A model generated the notes under the pieces. It saw only the letters and a list, made by a program, of their open reading frames with translations, did not search any database and was not told where the DNA came from. A stretch of DNA of 22,462 nt from CG1-02-35-72 sp045046885 (GTDB lineage Bacteria; Bacteroidota; Bacteroidia; Flavobacteriales; Flavobacteriaceae): positions 1 to 22,462 of the forward strand of contig JASFYX010000061.1 in assembly GCA_045046885.1 (NCBI GenBank), given 5' to 3'. Numbering within the stretch: position 1 is the stretch's first letter; the number at the start of each line of letters is the position of its first letter. Positions 7,786 to 15,558 of this stretch are shown here, piece after piece. Made by a program: the position numbers and the translations under genes.

Positions 7786-8520
7786 ATGTTTACAATTGTC
7801 AAACTTAATGCCATTAATTCTACCAACAGCTATTTAAAAGAATGGTCTCTTAATAATAGGGGCAGCAATTCTTTAGTTGTTGTGGCTATTGAACAGACTA
7901 AGGGCCGTGGGCAACAGGGTGTTAAATGGCTATCTGAAAAAGGTAAAAACCTTACGTTTAGTTTGTTGTATGTTCCGATAGATTTGTCTATTTCGAAACA
8001 ATTCTATCTTAATTGTGCTATTTCTTTGGGTTTATACGAAGCACTTTATCCAATTATTGGGAAATCTTTAACAATAAAATGGCCTAACGACATTATGTCA
8101 GACAGTCAAAAGTTGGGCGGTATCTTAATAGAAAACACTGTCAAAAGCAGCATAATTACCAAAACAATCATTGGTGTTGGTTTAAATGTGAATCAAATAA
8201 ATTTTCCAGAAAACTTACCTCATGCCACTTCTTTAAAATTGATAAAAGAAGAGGATTTTGATTTAGAGGATTTGCTCAATTATATTTTAAAATCTTTAGA
8301 AAAATATTTAAAGATGCTGGACAATGATTTGACAAATGACTTATTTAGAGGCTATCAAAAAATACTTTTTGGCAGAGACAAACAACTTAAATTTAAGGAT
8401 GCAAACGACACTTTTTCTGCTGTTATAAACGGTGTTAACGTCAAAGGACAATTATTGGTTACTTTAAAAAATGGTACTGTTAAAACCTATAATAACAAAG
8501 AAGTAAAATTCCTTTTATAG
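7786..8520 (+). CDS. birA: Biotin-[acetyl-CoA-carboxylase] ligase, catalytic-only form
   Basis: 244 residues from the ATG at 7786. A TTG at 7774 would add four residues but overlaps a promoter-like TATATTTG, so the ATG is preferred. Motifs: the biotinyl-AMP loop GRGQQG (40-45), KWPND (98-102), GGILIE (111-116) and GVGLNVNQ. It activates biotin with ATP and attaches it to carboxylase biotin-carrier domains. The N-terminal DNA-binding domain of E. coli BirA is absent, so it should not act as a repressor. Its last six bases overlap the end of the convergent SRPBCC gene. Confidence 0.93.
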   Translation: MFTIVKLNAINSTNSYLKEWSLNNRGSNSLVVVAIEQTKGRGQQGVKWLSEKGKNLTFSLLYVPIDLSISKQFYLNCAISLGLYEALYPIIGKSLTIKWPNDIMSDSQKLGGILIENTVKSSIITKTIIGVGLNVNQINFPENLPHATSLKLIKEEDFDLEDLLNYILKSLEKYLKMLDNDLTNDLFRGYQKILFGRDKQLKFKDANDTFSAVINGVNVKGQLLVTLKNGTVKTYNNKEVKFLL

Positions 8521-8904
8521 TTTACCGAGATTTTCTACTAAAGTGTTGATGAATTTTTGAAGCGGGTTTTTTATCATCATCGCCATCATAGGATTAAAAT
8601 CACCTGCAAATTGTAGGTTTATACTTGACGTATTTTCCTCTAAAGCAACGATGTTTCCTGTAAGTGTAAACGGAAATTTTTCGGCAGCACTTGCCAAAAC
8701 AATTGTAACGGGACGTTCATGTTTTTCTAATTTTAATTTGATTTTAGGCATCCCTTTAAGGGCGAAAATAAAGCTGTTTTCAGTAGCTTCAAAGGTGTCG
8801 GTATTTTCGGGCATAATCATTTCAAAATTTTTAACATCGGTTAAAAAATCAAATAAATCATTTGCACTTTTGTTTACGGTTGCTGTAGGGCTTTCTAAAT
8901 TCAT
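8515..8904 (-). CDS. SRPBCC-family (START-like fold) protein
   Basis: 129 residues. The pattern fits the SRPBCC/polyketide-cyclase-like ligand-binding fold: NKSANDLFDFLTDVKNFEMIMP near the N-terminus, a central string of beta strands, and a C-terminal amphipathic helix (MMIKNPLQKFINTLVENLGKL region). No catalytic residues can be named and the ligand is unknown. It begins one base after the pyrE stop, so it is co-transcribed with pyrE, a linkage I recognise from other Flavobacteriaceae. It converges on birA with a six-base overlap. Confidence 0.8.
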   Translation of the reverse strand: MNLESPTATVNKSANDLFDFLTDVKNFEMIMPENTDTFEATENSFIFALKGMPKIKLKLEKHERPVTIVLASAAEKFPFTLTGNIVALEENTSSINLQFAGDFNPMMAMMIKNPLQKFINTLVENLGKL

Positions 8905-8905
8905 A

Positions 8906-9544
8906 TTACTGCCAATTACTGGGGTTTAAACACCAATTGTTTAAGGTTTCTAAATCTTTTTCGGTTATATAATTTGTATCAACGGCTTGTTTTATAAGGA
9001 TTTGATAATTACTTAAGCAAGTTAGATTGACATTGGCATCCGCAAAATTCTGAATAGCATTTTCAAAACCATAAGTAAAAATAGCCACCATACCTTTTAC
9101 ATTTGCGCCGACTTCTTTTAGAGCATTTACGGCGTTTAAACTGCTTTTGCCGGTGCTGATTAAATCTTCTACCACCACCACATTCTGACCTTTTTCTAAA
9201 TAACCTTCAATCTGATTTTTCCGACCGTGTTTTTTGGGTTCGGGACGTACATATACAAAAGGGAGTCCCATTTCTTGCGCCACCAAAACACCTATGGCAA
9301 TAGCGCCTGTGGCTACACCGGCAATAACGTCGGGTTTGCCGTATTCTTCTTCAATGGCTTTTGTTAAATTTTCGCGTAAAAAATTGCGAATGGCTATAAA
9401 TGATAAAGTTATACGATTGTCGCAATAAATAGGCGAGTGCCATCCTGAGGCCCATGTAAAAGGTTCTTTGGGCTGTAATTTTATAGCTTTTATCTGAAGG
9501 AGTAGCTCGGCTGTTTTTTTTGCCGTATTTTTGTCGAAAATCAT
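8906..9544 (-). CDS. pyrE: Orotate phosphoribosyltransferase
   Basis: 212 residues. FTWASGWHSPIYCDNR (29-44) is the OPRT N-terminal signature, followed by GVATGAIAIG (76-85), the catalytic-loop segment RPEPKKHGRKN (100-110) and the PRPP-binding motif VVVVEDLISTGKSS (122-135). It joins orotate to PRPP to give OMP in pyrimidine synthesis. The ATG at 9544 fits the usual N-terminus of relatives. Seven bases separate it from the divergent NUDIX ATG at 9552. The following SRPBCC gene is one base away. Confidence 0.96.
   Translation of the reverse strand: MIFDKNTAKKTAELLLQIKAIKLQPKEPFTWASGWHSPIYCDNRITLSFIAIRNFLRENLTKAIEEEYGKPDVIAGVATGAIAIGVLVAQEMGLPFVYVRPEPKKHGRKNQIEGYLEKGQNVVVVEDLISTGKSSLNAVNALKEVGANVKGMVAIFTYGFENAIQNFADANVNLTCLSNYQILIKQAVDTNYITEKDLETLNNWCLNPSNWQ
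9526..9533 (+). promoter_or_regulatory. Possible -7 element for the NUDIX gene, inside pyrE
   Basis: TATTTTTG matches TANNTTTG and ends 18 bases before the ATG at 9552. It lies within the first codons of pyrE, as it must with only seven bases between the divergent starts. No good -33 TTG is visible. Confidence 0.4.
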
Positions 9545-9551
9545 AGCGCAA

Positions 9552-10148
9552 ATGTATGTAATTTTTTACAACAATGTACCCATTTATTTAACGCGAAATC
9601 TATCAGATTGTCAGAATGTAAAAACTTATGATATCGATAAAACCCCTGTTTTTGAGTTGCTGGCAAAGATTGATGCCAGCACTTTAAAAAGTGTTTGTTT
9701 TTTACATAAGGACGGTACTTATTTGTACAAGGCTTTTGTGTCTCAGTTTAAAATAATTGAAGCAGCAGGCGGTGTGGTTTATAACGAGAAAAATGAGTTG
9801 TTATTCATTTTTAGAAATGACGTGTGGGATTTACCCAAAGGAAAGGTTGAAAAAGATGAAAAAATAGATGCAGCAGCCCTACGCGAAGTAGCAGAAGAAT
9901 GTGGTGTATGTAATTTAAAATTGCGCAATTTTATAGACAGAACCTATCACATTTATAAATTCAAAAATCAGTTTGTATTTAAAATAACCCATTGGTATAA
10001 AATGACTTCAAATCAATGTACCGAGCTCATTCCGCAACTAGAAGAAGGTATTACCAAAGCTGTGTTTTTAGATAAAGAAGCGCAAAAAGAAGCTTTAAAA
10101 AACACTTATCCTAATATAAAGTTATTGATAAAAAATTTCAATAAATAA
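9552..10148 (+). CDS. NUDIX hydrolase
   Basis: 198 residues from the ATG at 9552; a TTG at 9531 would add seven residues overlapping pyrE and is less likely. The Nudix box is complete at 97-119, with G97, E103, R111-E112 and E115-E116-x-G118-V119. It is preceded by AAGGVVYNEKNELLFIFRNDVWDLPKGK, which is typical of the diadenosine-polyphosphate/ADP-sugar type. An N-terminal stretch of about 65 residues precedes the hydrolase domain. It cleaves nucleoside diphosphates linked to another moiety; the substrate is not predictable. Followed by two strong hairpins. Confidence 0.92.
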   Translation: MYVIFYNNVPIYLTRNLSDCQNVKTYDIDKTPVFELLAKIDASTLKSVCFLHKDGTYLYKAFVSQFKIIEAAGGVVYNEKNELLFIFRNDVWDLPKGKVEKDEKIDAAALREVAEECGVCNLKLRNFIDRTYHIYKFKNQFVFKITHWYKMTSNQCTELIPQLEEGITKAVFLDKEAQKEALKNTYPNIKLLIKNFNK

Positions 10149-10182
10149 AGACAAAAGAGTCACAGTTTTTATTTAATTAAAA

Positions 10183-10213
10183 TTGATACGATGACTTTAA
10201 GTCATCGTATCAA
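10183..10213. repeat. Perfect 15-bp inverted repeat (hairpin A)
   Basis: TTGATACGATGACTT, one base, then its exact complement AAGTCATCGTATCAA. It lies 34 bases past the NUDIX stop. On the minus strand it is followed by TTTTAATT; on the plus strand no T-run follows, so it is an atypical terminator for the upstream gene. A symmetric protein-binding site is also possible. Confidence 0.8.
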
Positions 10214-10233
10214 TACGAAACAAAAAGTCAAAC

Positions 10234-10266
10234 AGTCAGGGTTTCACTCAAAGTGAAGCCCTGACT
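10234..10266 (+). terminator. 15-bp hairpin B, candidate terminator of the NUDIX gene
   Basis: AGTCAGGGTTTCACT pairs with AGTGAAGCCCTGACT over a CAA loop, with one G-U pair. On the plus strand it is followed by an AT-rich stretch ending TTATTTTCTTTG, so it can plausibly end transcription from the NUDIX gene. The pairing is clear; the function is inferred. Confidence 0.6.
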
Positions 10267-10425
10267 ATAATTATTTTCTTTGAGTTTAATTAAAGTTAGG
10301 CTCAACTCTATAAATAGAAAGGCTTAAAACACCAATTTCAATATAATATTATTGGTAGGAAATCTAAACAGATGGACTTTTCTGATTATAATCTCCTTTT
10401 CGCTTTTATATTCAAGCAATTATGG

Positions 10426-10433
10426 TATTTTTG
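10426..10433 (+). promoter_or_regulatory. -7 element before the SulP gene
   Basis: TATTTTTG, followed by CCGC, ends 23 bases before the ATG at 10457. It matches TANNTTTG. No clear -33 TTG is seen upstream. Confidence 0.45.
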
Positions 10434-10456
10434 CCGCTTTTTAAAATCAGGCACAC

Positions 10457-12061
10457 ATGACAGAATTCATCTCAAAGAGGTTACCCAATGCTAAAACCGA
10501 TATACTATCGGGTATAACAGTCGCTTTGGCATTAGTGCCCGAAGCCGTAGCTTTTGCTTTTGTAGCAGGTGTAGATCCATTGGTGGGTTTATATGCGGCT
10601 TTTATGGTAGGATTAATTACTTCAATATTTGGAGGACGTCCGGGCATGATTTCTGGTGCTACAGGGGCTTTGGCTGTGGTTATGGTCAGCTTGGTGTCGC
10701 AGGGTAATAGCATGGGCGAAGCGGGTGAAAACTTAGGTTTATACTATCTTTTTGCAACAGTCATTTTGATGGGCGTTTTTCAAATACTAGCAGGTGTTTT
10801 TAAATTGGGAAAATTTGTAAGACTCATTCCGCATCCCGTCATGATGGGCTTTGTAAATGGTTTGGCTATCGTTATATTTTTATCGCAATTAGGTATGTTT
10901 ACTAAGACAGTATCCGGAGAAAAATTGTGGCTACAAGGTATAAGTCTTTATTTAATGATAGGCTTGGTAGCGATTACTATGCTTTCAATGTTTGTGTTGC
11001 CAAAGATTAAATTCACTAAAAAATTACCCGAAGCCCTTATCGGAATTTTACTCGTTACGGGTTTGGTTGTCTTTTTTAAATTAGATGTGGCCACAGTTGG
11101 TTCCTTTATTAGAGAAGGCGGTGGTAAAGGTCTTAAAGGAGGTCTCCCTATTTTACATTTAGAGACTTTTAGTAAAATACCCCTTAATTGGGAAACCTTA
11201 AAATTTATAACACCTTATGCGCTGATTTTAGCAGCTATCGGATTGATAGAATCTTTAATGACGCTTAATTTAATTGACGATTTAACCGAATCGCGTGGCA
11301 ACGGGAACAAAGAATGTATTGCGCAAGGCAGTGCCAATATTGTTACAGGTTTGTTTGGGGGTATGGGCGGTTGTGCTATGATTGGACAATCTATTATCAA
11401 TATTAAATCGGGTGGTAGGACGCGTTTGTCAGGCATTGTAGCGGCCGTTTCGCTGCTTATTTTTATCGTTTTTGGTTCACAATATATAGAGCAAGTACCT
11501 ATTGCGGCATTGGTAGGCGTTATGTTTATGGTGGTTATTGGCACTTTTGCGTGGAGTAGTTTTCGCATTATCAACAAAATCCCCAAAACAGATTTATTTG
11601 TACTGGTTTTAGTGTCGGCTTTGACCGTCATATTCGATTTAGCTATTGCCGTTTTTGCAGGTGTTATTGTCAGTGCTTTGGTTTTTTCTTGGGAAAATGC
11701 CAAGCGTATTCGCGCCCGCAAGCACTTTAAGGAAGATGGTACCAAAGTTTATGAAATATGGGGGCCTTTGTTTTTTGGCTCTATAAGTGCTTTTAACGAT
11801 AAGTTTGATGTAAAAAATGACCCTGAAAAAGTTGAAATCGATTTTATGGAATCGCGTGTTAGTGACCATTCTGCTATTGAAGCAGTAACAAATATTGTAG
11901 AAAAATACACCAAAGCCAAAAAGACCATTCTTTTAAAACATTTAAGCGAAGAGTGTAAGCAACTGCTTTATAAAAGCAATAGCAAGTTTAAAAATGTAGT
12001 TATTAACGCCATTGATGATCCACGTTATCATGTGGTGGAAAATCCTGAAAAGTTTAATTAG
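10457..12061 (+). CDS. SulP-family inorganic anion transporter with STAS domain
   Basis: 534 residues. The N-terminal sulphate-transporter domain shows the SulP signature (DILSGITVALALVPEAVAFA, then GVDPLVGLYAAFMVGLITS) and about 11-12 hydrophobic segments to about residue 415. A cytoplasmic STAS domain follows (about 430-525), with VEIDFMESRVSDHSAIEAV as its conserved turn. Family members move sulphate, bicarbonate or other anions, usually with Na+ or H+. Substrate choice cannot be read from the sequence; no carbonic anhydrase or sulphate-assimilation gene is adjacent. It appears monocistronic, between hairpins on both sides. Confidence 0.93.
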   Translation: MTEFISKRLPNAKTDILSGITVALALVPEAVAFAFVAGVDPLVGLYAAFMVGLITSIFGGRPGMISGATGALAVVMVSLVSQGNSMGEAGENLGLYYLFATVILMGVFQILAGVFKLGKFVRLIPHPVMMGFVNGLAIVIFLSQLGMFTKTVSGEKLWLQGISLYLMIGLVAITMLSMFVLPKIKFTKKLPEALIGILLVTGLVVFFKLDVATVGSFIREGGGKGLKGGLPILHLETFSKIPLNWETLKFITPYALILAAIGLIESLMTLNLIDDLTESRGNGNKECIAQGSANIVTGLFGGMGGCAMIGQSIINIKSGGRTRLSGIVAAVSLLIFIVFGSQYIEQVPIAALVGVMFMVVIGTFAWSSFRIINKIPKTDLFVLVLVSALTVIFDLAIAVFAGVIVSALVFSWENAKRIRARKHFKEDGTKVYEIWGPLFFGSISAFNDKFDVKNDPEKVEIDFMESRVSDHSAIEAVTNIVEKYTKAKKTILLKHLSEECKQLLYKSNSKFKNVVINAIDDPRYHVVENPEKFN

Positions 12062-12107
12062 AGCGTCTTAAAAAGTAACGAGACTCATATAATTGTCTCA
12101 TCGAGCA

Positions 12108-12125
12108 CTCCCGAGATTTCGGGAG
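12108..12125. terminator. Hairpin between convergent SulP and M14 peptidase genes
   Basis: CTCCCGA (12108-12114), loop GATT, TCGGGAG (12119-12125). GC-rich for this region. It lies 46 bases past the SulP stop and 65 bases past the M14 peptidase stop on the other strand. No long T-run follows, so it may be a bidirectional terminator or a dispersed palindrome. Confidence 0.55.
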
Positions 12126-12152
12126 AGATGTTATAATTATCAATATATAAAA

Positions 12153-12172
12153 GTTCTCGACTGCGCTCGAAC
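12153..12172. repeat. Palindromic motif with CTCGACTGCGCTCGA core
   Basis: GTTCTCGACTGCGCTCGAAC forms arms GTTC(T)CGA and TCGAAC around CTGCGC. It resembles intergenic motifs I recall as dispersed repeats in Flavobacteriia; this is recollection, not a search. Only one copy is in the window. Confidence 0.45.
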
Positions 12173-12190
12173 GGACAAATAGCCATTATC

Positions 12191-13930
12191 CTAATCTACT
12201 ATTCTATAAACAGGATACCTTAAAAAAGCTTTTTCTTTATGTTTAGAGTGATTATAAATATAGTACAGTTGCGCATACCAATTTTTGGCAAACTTAGCAT
12301 CCGATTTTTGTTTGGCTTTAAAGTCCTTTTTTAATTGTGGGTTATCGGCTAATATTGTTACAGCTAAATCTTCGAAAACGTAAGGCGAAAAACCTTCTTT
12401 TTCTTGGAGAATGGTATCGAAAAAATTCCAATTAAAAAAAGAATCAGGGGCAGAGGGCTCTAAAGTTTCTAGCAAATAACGCAAACCGTCTTGATTTGTG
12501 CTTATGTACAAATCACCTTTTGAAAATTTTAATTTTTCTTGATTGTTACTCACCTTAGTATTGTAGTGCAAATAATGCCCTTCGTAAACACGTGTACGTG
12601 TTTTATAATCGGCAATATGATAGCTTGTTACATTGATGATGGTATCTTTTTTAAGGGCTGTCATTTTTATACCATTCAGCTTTAATCGTTTTATAACAGG
12701 CCAAAACCCTTGGGGAATAATATAAGCTTTAGGGATATCAACGACAGTTTTAGGCTTAAAATAATCGTAATAAGTTACCGGTTTTGTAAAAGGCTTGTCG
12801 CGATAATATTTAAGCCGTGTTAAACCAGTTACATCACTTTTAATGTATGTGCCTTTGTAACCTTTAAATTGTAAAGTTGAGGTTTTTGTGCTATCAACTT
12901 GCCAAGATAGCTGATAGGTTTTCTGTTTTAAAAAGTTAGCGGTTGCTACTTTACGCATAGCTTTAATTTGTGCTCTATTGGTTTCAGCGAATTTTATAAC
13001 ACTTTTCATCAATTGGTAGGTCACTTCCACACGTGGTCTGTAGGCTTTAAGCATATGCGTTTCTACCATCATGCCTAAGGTGTTAAACAAAGTGGTATAG
13101 CCAGTAGAATAGCGTGGTGAATCCATAAATTGAGAAAAACCCACTTCGGGTACTTGGTTAAAAACATTCACATAAGGTGTGGCATCAATCCCTTTTTTGT
13201 GTAAATCTGATAAAACTGCGGGCATCATTTCATTGTGAAGATAAGTGCCCAATGCACCGCCTAATTTATTGTGTTGTGTAAAGAGATGCGTGAGTACATA
13301 TTGGTAATCGGCACCATTACTTACGTGATTGTCTATAAACACATCGGGATTGAGATAATGAAAAATTCTAGCAAAAGTTTGAGCGTTTTTGGTGTCGTTT
13401 TTAATAAAATCACGATTCAAATCGAAGTTGCAGGCATTGCCTCTAAAGCCGTAAGACAGCGGACCGTTCTGATTGGTACGTGTTGTACTGTTTCGGTTAA
13501 GAGATCCGCCAATATTGTAAACAGGTATCACGGCAATAAGGACGTTTTTATAAGCGCGTTTAAGTTTTTTGTTTTGTACAATATCGCGCATAAGCATCAT
13601 CGTGGCGTCAATACCGTCGGGTTCACCGGGGTGGATGCCGTTGTTAATGAGTAAAACAGCTTTTTTAGTGTTACGAGCGTCCTTTAAATCGAAATTTTTA
13701 TCGGCACTAAAGAGGACTAGATGCAAAGGTTTACCCGAATCGGTTAAACCCATAGGCTGTATATTTATTTCGGGATAAGCGGTTGCTAATTTTGTATAAA
13801 AGGCAATACATTCTTGATAAGTGGCTGTTTCTAATCCGTTACTTTTTTCGAAAGGGGTTGTAAAATCTATTTTTTGTTGAGCCAAAACATTCAAACTTAA
13901 AATAAGCGTGAATAAAAGTAATTTTTTCAT
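12191..13930 (-). CDS. Secreted M14-family zinc carboxypeptidase
   Basis: 579 residues with a signal peptide at 1-18 (cleavage after VLA, before QQK). The M14 catalytic set is present: zinc ligands H100 and E103 in HPGEPDG, H202 in FIDNHVSNG, the substrate-binding N172-R173 in DLNRD, and the catalytic Glu E290 in MMVETHM. About 250 further residues follow the peptidase domain, without a T9SS sorting domain, so it is probably periplasmic or outer-membrane associated. It should remove C-terminal residues from peptides or act on peptide cross-links. It begins nine bases after coaD and shares its operon. Confidence 0.9.
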   Translation of the reverse strand: MKKLLLFTLILSLNVLAQQKIDFTTPFEKSNGLETATYQECIAFYTKLATAYPEINIQPMGLTDSGKPLHLVLFSADKNFDLKDARNTKKAVLLINNGIHPGEPDGIDATMMLMRDIVQNKKLKRAYKNVLIAVIPVYNIGGSLNRNSTTRTNQNGPLSYGFRGNACNFDLNRDFIKNDTKNAQTFARIFHYLNPDVFIDNHVSNGADYQYVLTHLFTQHNKLGGALGTYLHNEMMPAVLSDLHKKGIDATPYVNVFNQVPEVGFSQFMDSPRYSTGYTTLFNTLGMMVETHMLKAYRPRVEVTYQLMKSVIKFAETNRAQIKAMRKVATANFLKQKTYQLSWQVDSTKTSTLQFKGYKGTYIKSDVTGLTRLKYYRDKPFTKPVTYYDYFKPKTVVDIPKAYIIPQGFWPVIKRLKLNGIKMTALKKDTIINVTSYHIADYKTRTRVYEGHYLHYNTKVSNNQEKLKFSKGDLYISTNQDGLRYLLETLEPSAPDSFFNWNFFDTILQEKEGFSPYVFEDLAVTILADNPQLKKDFKAKQKSDAKFAKNWYAQLYYIYNHSKHKEKAFLRYPVYRIVD

Positions 13931-13939
13931 AAAAGATTT

Positions 13940-14398
13940 TTAAATATTTGGCTTAACCGATGGCGGCACCAAAGCAGAGACATCGCCGCCATTTCTAATG
14001 ATATCGCGAATAATACTAGAGCTGATAAAAGAAGTTTCGGCACTTGTCAATAAAAAGACGGTTTCTATACCCGACAGGCGTCGATTGGTTTGGGCAATGG
14101 CTTTTTCGAATTCAAAATCGGCCGGATTGCGTAATCCACGAAGAATAAAATCGGCTTCTTTACTTTGGCAATAATCAACAGTAAGCGTGTCGTATTTATC
14201 GACTTTTATTTTGGTTTCATCTTTAAAAGTATCGGTAATAAAAGCCATACGTTCTTCTAAACTGAACATATATTTTTTAGTAGCATTCACGCCCACAGCA
14301 ATAATAATTTCGTCGAATAAGGGTACAGCACGTTTTATAATATCTACGTGACCCAATGTAAGCGGGTCAAATGAACCGGGAAAGACTGCTTTTTTCAT
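13940..14398 (-). CDS. coaD: Phosphopantetheine adenylyltransferase
   Basis: 152 residues, a normal CoaD length. The nucleotidyltransferase motif is at 8-17 (GSFDPLTLGH, with T14 and H17), RGLRNPADFEFE lies at 88-98, and ISSS with R131 forms the C-terminal ATP-binding motif. It makes dephospho-CoA from 4'-phosphopantetheine and ATP. It lies 67 bases after ddl and nine before the M14 peptidase gene, all on one strand. This ddl-coaD neighbourhood is familiar from Flavobacteriaceae. Confidence 0.97.
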   Translation of the reverse strand: MKKAVFPGSFDPLTLGHVDIIKRAVPLFDEIIIAVGVNATKKYMFSLEERMAFITDTFKDETKIKVDKYDTLTVDYCQSKEADFILRGLRNPADFEFEKAIAQTNRRLSGIETVFLLTSAETSFISSSIIRDIIRNGGDVSALVPPSVKPNI

Positions 14399-14435
14399 AG
14401 CTGTGTGTTTGATGTTGTAAATGTAATAAAATTAA

Positions 14436-14463
14436 AATTCAGAATTCAGAATTCAGAATTTTG
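14436..14463. repeat. Three tandem 7-bp repeats (AATTCAG)
   Basis: AATTCAG is repeated exactly three times at 14436-14456. The array is flanked by AAAATTC on one side and GAATTTT on the other, so it can also fold as an inverted repeat. It fills the gap between ddl and coaD and may be a weak terminator or simply a microsatellite. Confidence 0.7.
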
Positions 14464-14465
14464 AA

Positions 14466-15437
14466 TTACAAAAGCGCATTCTCAATAGCACCCCCAAACA
14501 GTTCAGCCAGACTGATACCGGCAGCGCGTGCTTGTTGGGGTAACAAACTTTCGTTTGTAAAACCGGGTACGGTATTTATTTCTAAAAAATAAGGTATATC
14601 GCCTTTAAAAATAAATTCGGAGCGCGAAAAACCTTTTATATGCAAGACTTCATAGACTTTTTTAGCTTCAATGTTGAGGTTTTCGAGTTGTGTCTTGGTA
14701 ATTCTAGCCGGTGTTATTTCATCTGATTTGCCGTTGTATTTGGCATCATAATCAAAAAAGTCGTTGTGACTCACAATTTCTGTAGGAGGTAAAACAAGGG
14801 TGTCACCCTTATATTCAATAACACCTACAGAGACTTCTGTGCCTTCTAAAAAAGACTCAATTAGCACATCGGTGTCTTCGGTAAAGGCTAAGTCAATTGC
14901 TTTTGGGAGTTCACTTTCTTTATACACTTTACTAATACCAAAACTAGAGCCTGCCTGATTGGGTTTTACAAAGCAAGGAAGTCCAACTTTAGCTACAATA
15001 TCTGAGGTATTAATAGTTTCGCCCTTGCTTAAAAAATAAGAATCGGCCATTTTAATAGCGTAATTTTTAAGGACACTTAAACAATCTTTTTTGTTAAAGG
15101 TCAGTGCCATCTGGTAAAAAGGAGCAGAAGTGTGCTTAATACCCAACAAATCGAAATAAGCACAGAGTAAACCGTCTTCGCCGGGAGTACCATGAATGGC
15201 GTTAAAAACACAGTCGAATTTTATTTTAAATTCCTCAAACCGAAAACTAAAATCAGATTTATCTATAGGATAGTTTTTGGTGTTGGTAACAACTTCCCAA
15301 ACATCTCCTGTAATTTTAACACAATAAGGCGTGTATTTGTCTTTATCGAGATTCTGATATACAACGGTGCCACTTTTTATAGAAACAGCAGCTTCGGTAG
15401 AGTTGCCACCCATTATTATGGCGATATTTTTTTTCAA
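14466..15437 (-). CDS. ddl: D-alanine--D-alanine ligase
   Basis: 323 residues from a TTG at 15437; the frame extends to a GTG at 15461 (331 residues) but no ATG is usable. The TTG start is preferred because it gives MKKNIAIIMGGNSTE, the N-terminus normal for this enzyme, and because a promoter-like TAAGTTTG overlaps the GTG. ATP-grasp features: GTPGEDG, the FVKPNQAGSSFGISKV loop, ESFLEGTEVSVGV, and the C-terminal EINTVPGFTNESLLPQQA. It makes the D-Ala-D-Ala dipeptide of peptidoglycan. It diverges from the PASTA gene. Confidence 0.93.
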   Translation of the reverse strand: MKKNIAIIMGGNSTEAAVSIKSGTVVYQNLDKDKYTPYCVKITGDVWEVVTNTKNYPIDKSDFSFRFEEFKIKFDCVFNAIHGTPGEDGLLCAYFDLLGIKHTSAPFYQMALTFNKKDCLSVLKNYAIKMADSYFLSKGETINTSDIVAKVGLPCFVKPNQAGSSFGISKVYKESELPKAIDLAFTEDTDVLIESFLEGTEVSVGVIEYKGDTLVLPPTEIVSHNDFFDYDAKYNGKSDEITPARITKTQLENLNIEAKKVYEVLHIKGFSRSEFIFKGDIPYFLEINTVPGFTNESLLPQQARAAGISLAELFGGAIENALL

Positions 15438-15460
15438 AGACTTATTTTTTAGGTTATTCA

Positions 15461-15468
15461 CAAACTTA
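15461..15468 (-). promoter_or_regulatory. -7 element of the ddl promoter
   Basis: TAAGTTTG on the minus strand matches TANNTTTG. It overlaps the candidate GTG start and lies 23 bases before the TTG at 15437, so transcripts from it could only use the TTG. No well-spaced -33 TTG is seen. Confidence 0.4.
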
Positions 15469-15509
15469 CAAAATCTTTTAATTTTATTTTACACAATAGA
15501 TTGGCTAAT

Positions 15510-15539
15510 TTGTTGTTTGCTATTTTAAAAGTATCTTTG
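15510..15539 (+). promoter_or_regulatory. Promoter of the PASTA-rluD operon
   Basis: TTG (15510-15512), 19 bases, then TATCTTTG (15532-15539); the ATG at 15559 follows after 19 bases. Both boxes and the spacing fit the Bacteroidota housekeeping consensus. Confidence 0.65.
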
Positions 15540-15558
15540 TGCTCACAAAATTTTAACC

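Larger units (their letters stand above)
10149..10456. other. 308-bp intergenic region with two tandem hairpins and a promoter element
   Basis: No credible coding frame. It contains the perfect hairpin at 10183-10213, the near-perfect hairpin at 10234-10266, about 150 bp of plain AT-rich sequence, and a TANNTTTG element at 10426-10433 just before the SulP gene. No tRNA or known riboswitch pattern was recognised. Confidence 0.7.

Noticed and set aside
10149..10456. tRNA or riboswitch upstream of the SulP gene
   Set aside because: The hairpins do not form a cloverleaf and no known riboswitch core was recognised; SAM- or sulphate-related control could not be supported.
11215..11745. Open frame of 176 codons on the minus strand inside the SulP gene
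   Set aside because: It is antisense to a conserved transporter with clear motifs; its composition (Pro, Thr, Ile and Lys rich, no domain) is that of a shadow frame.
14436..14456. CRISPR or regulatory repeat array
   Set aside because: Only three 7-bp units with no spacers; a simple microsatellite is enough.
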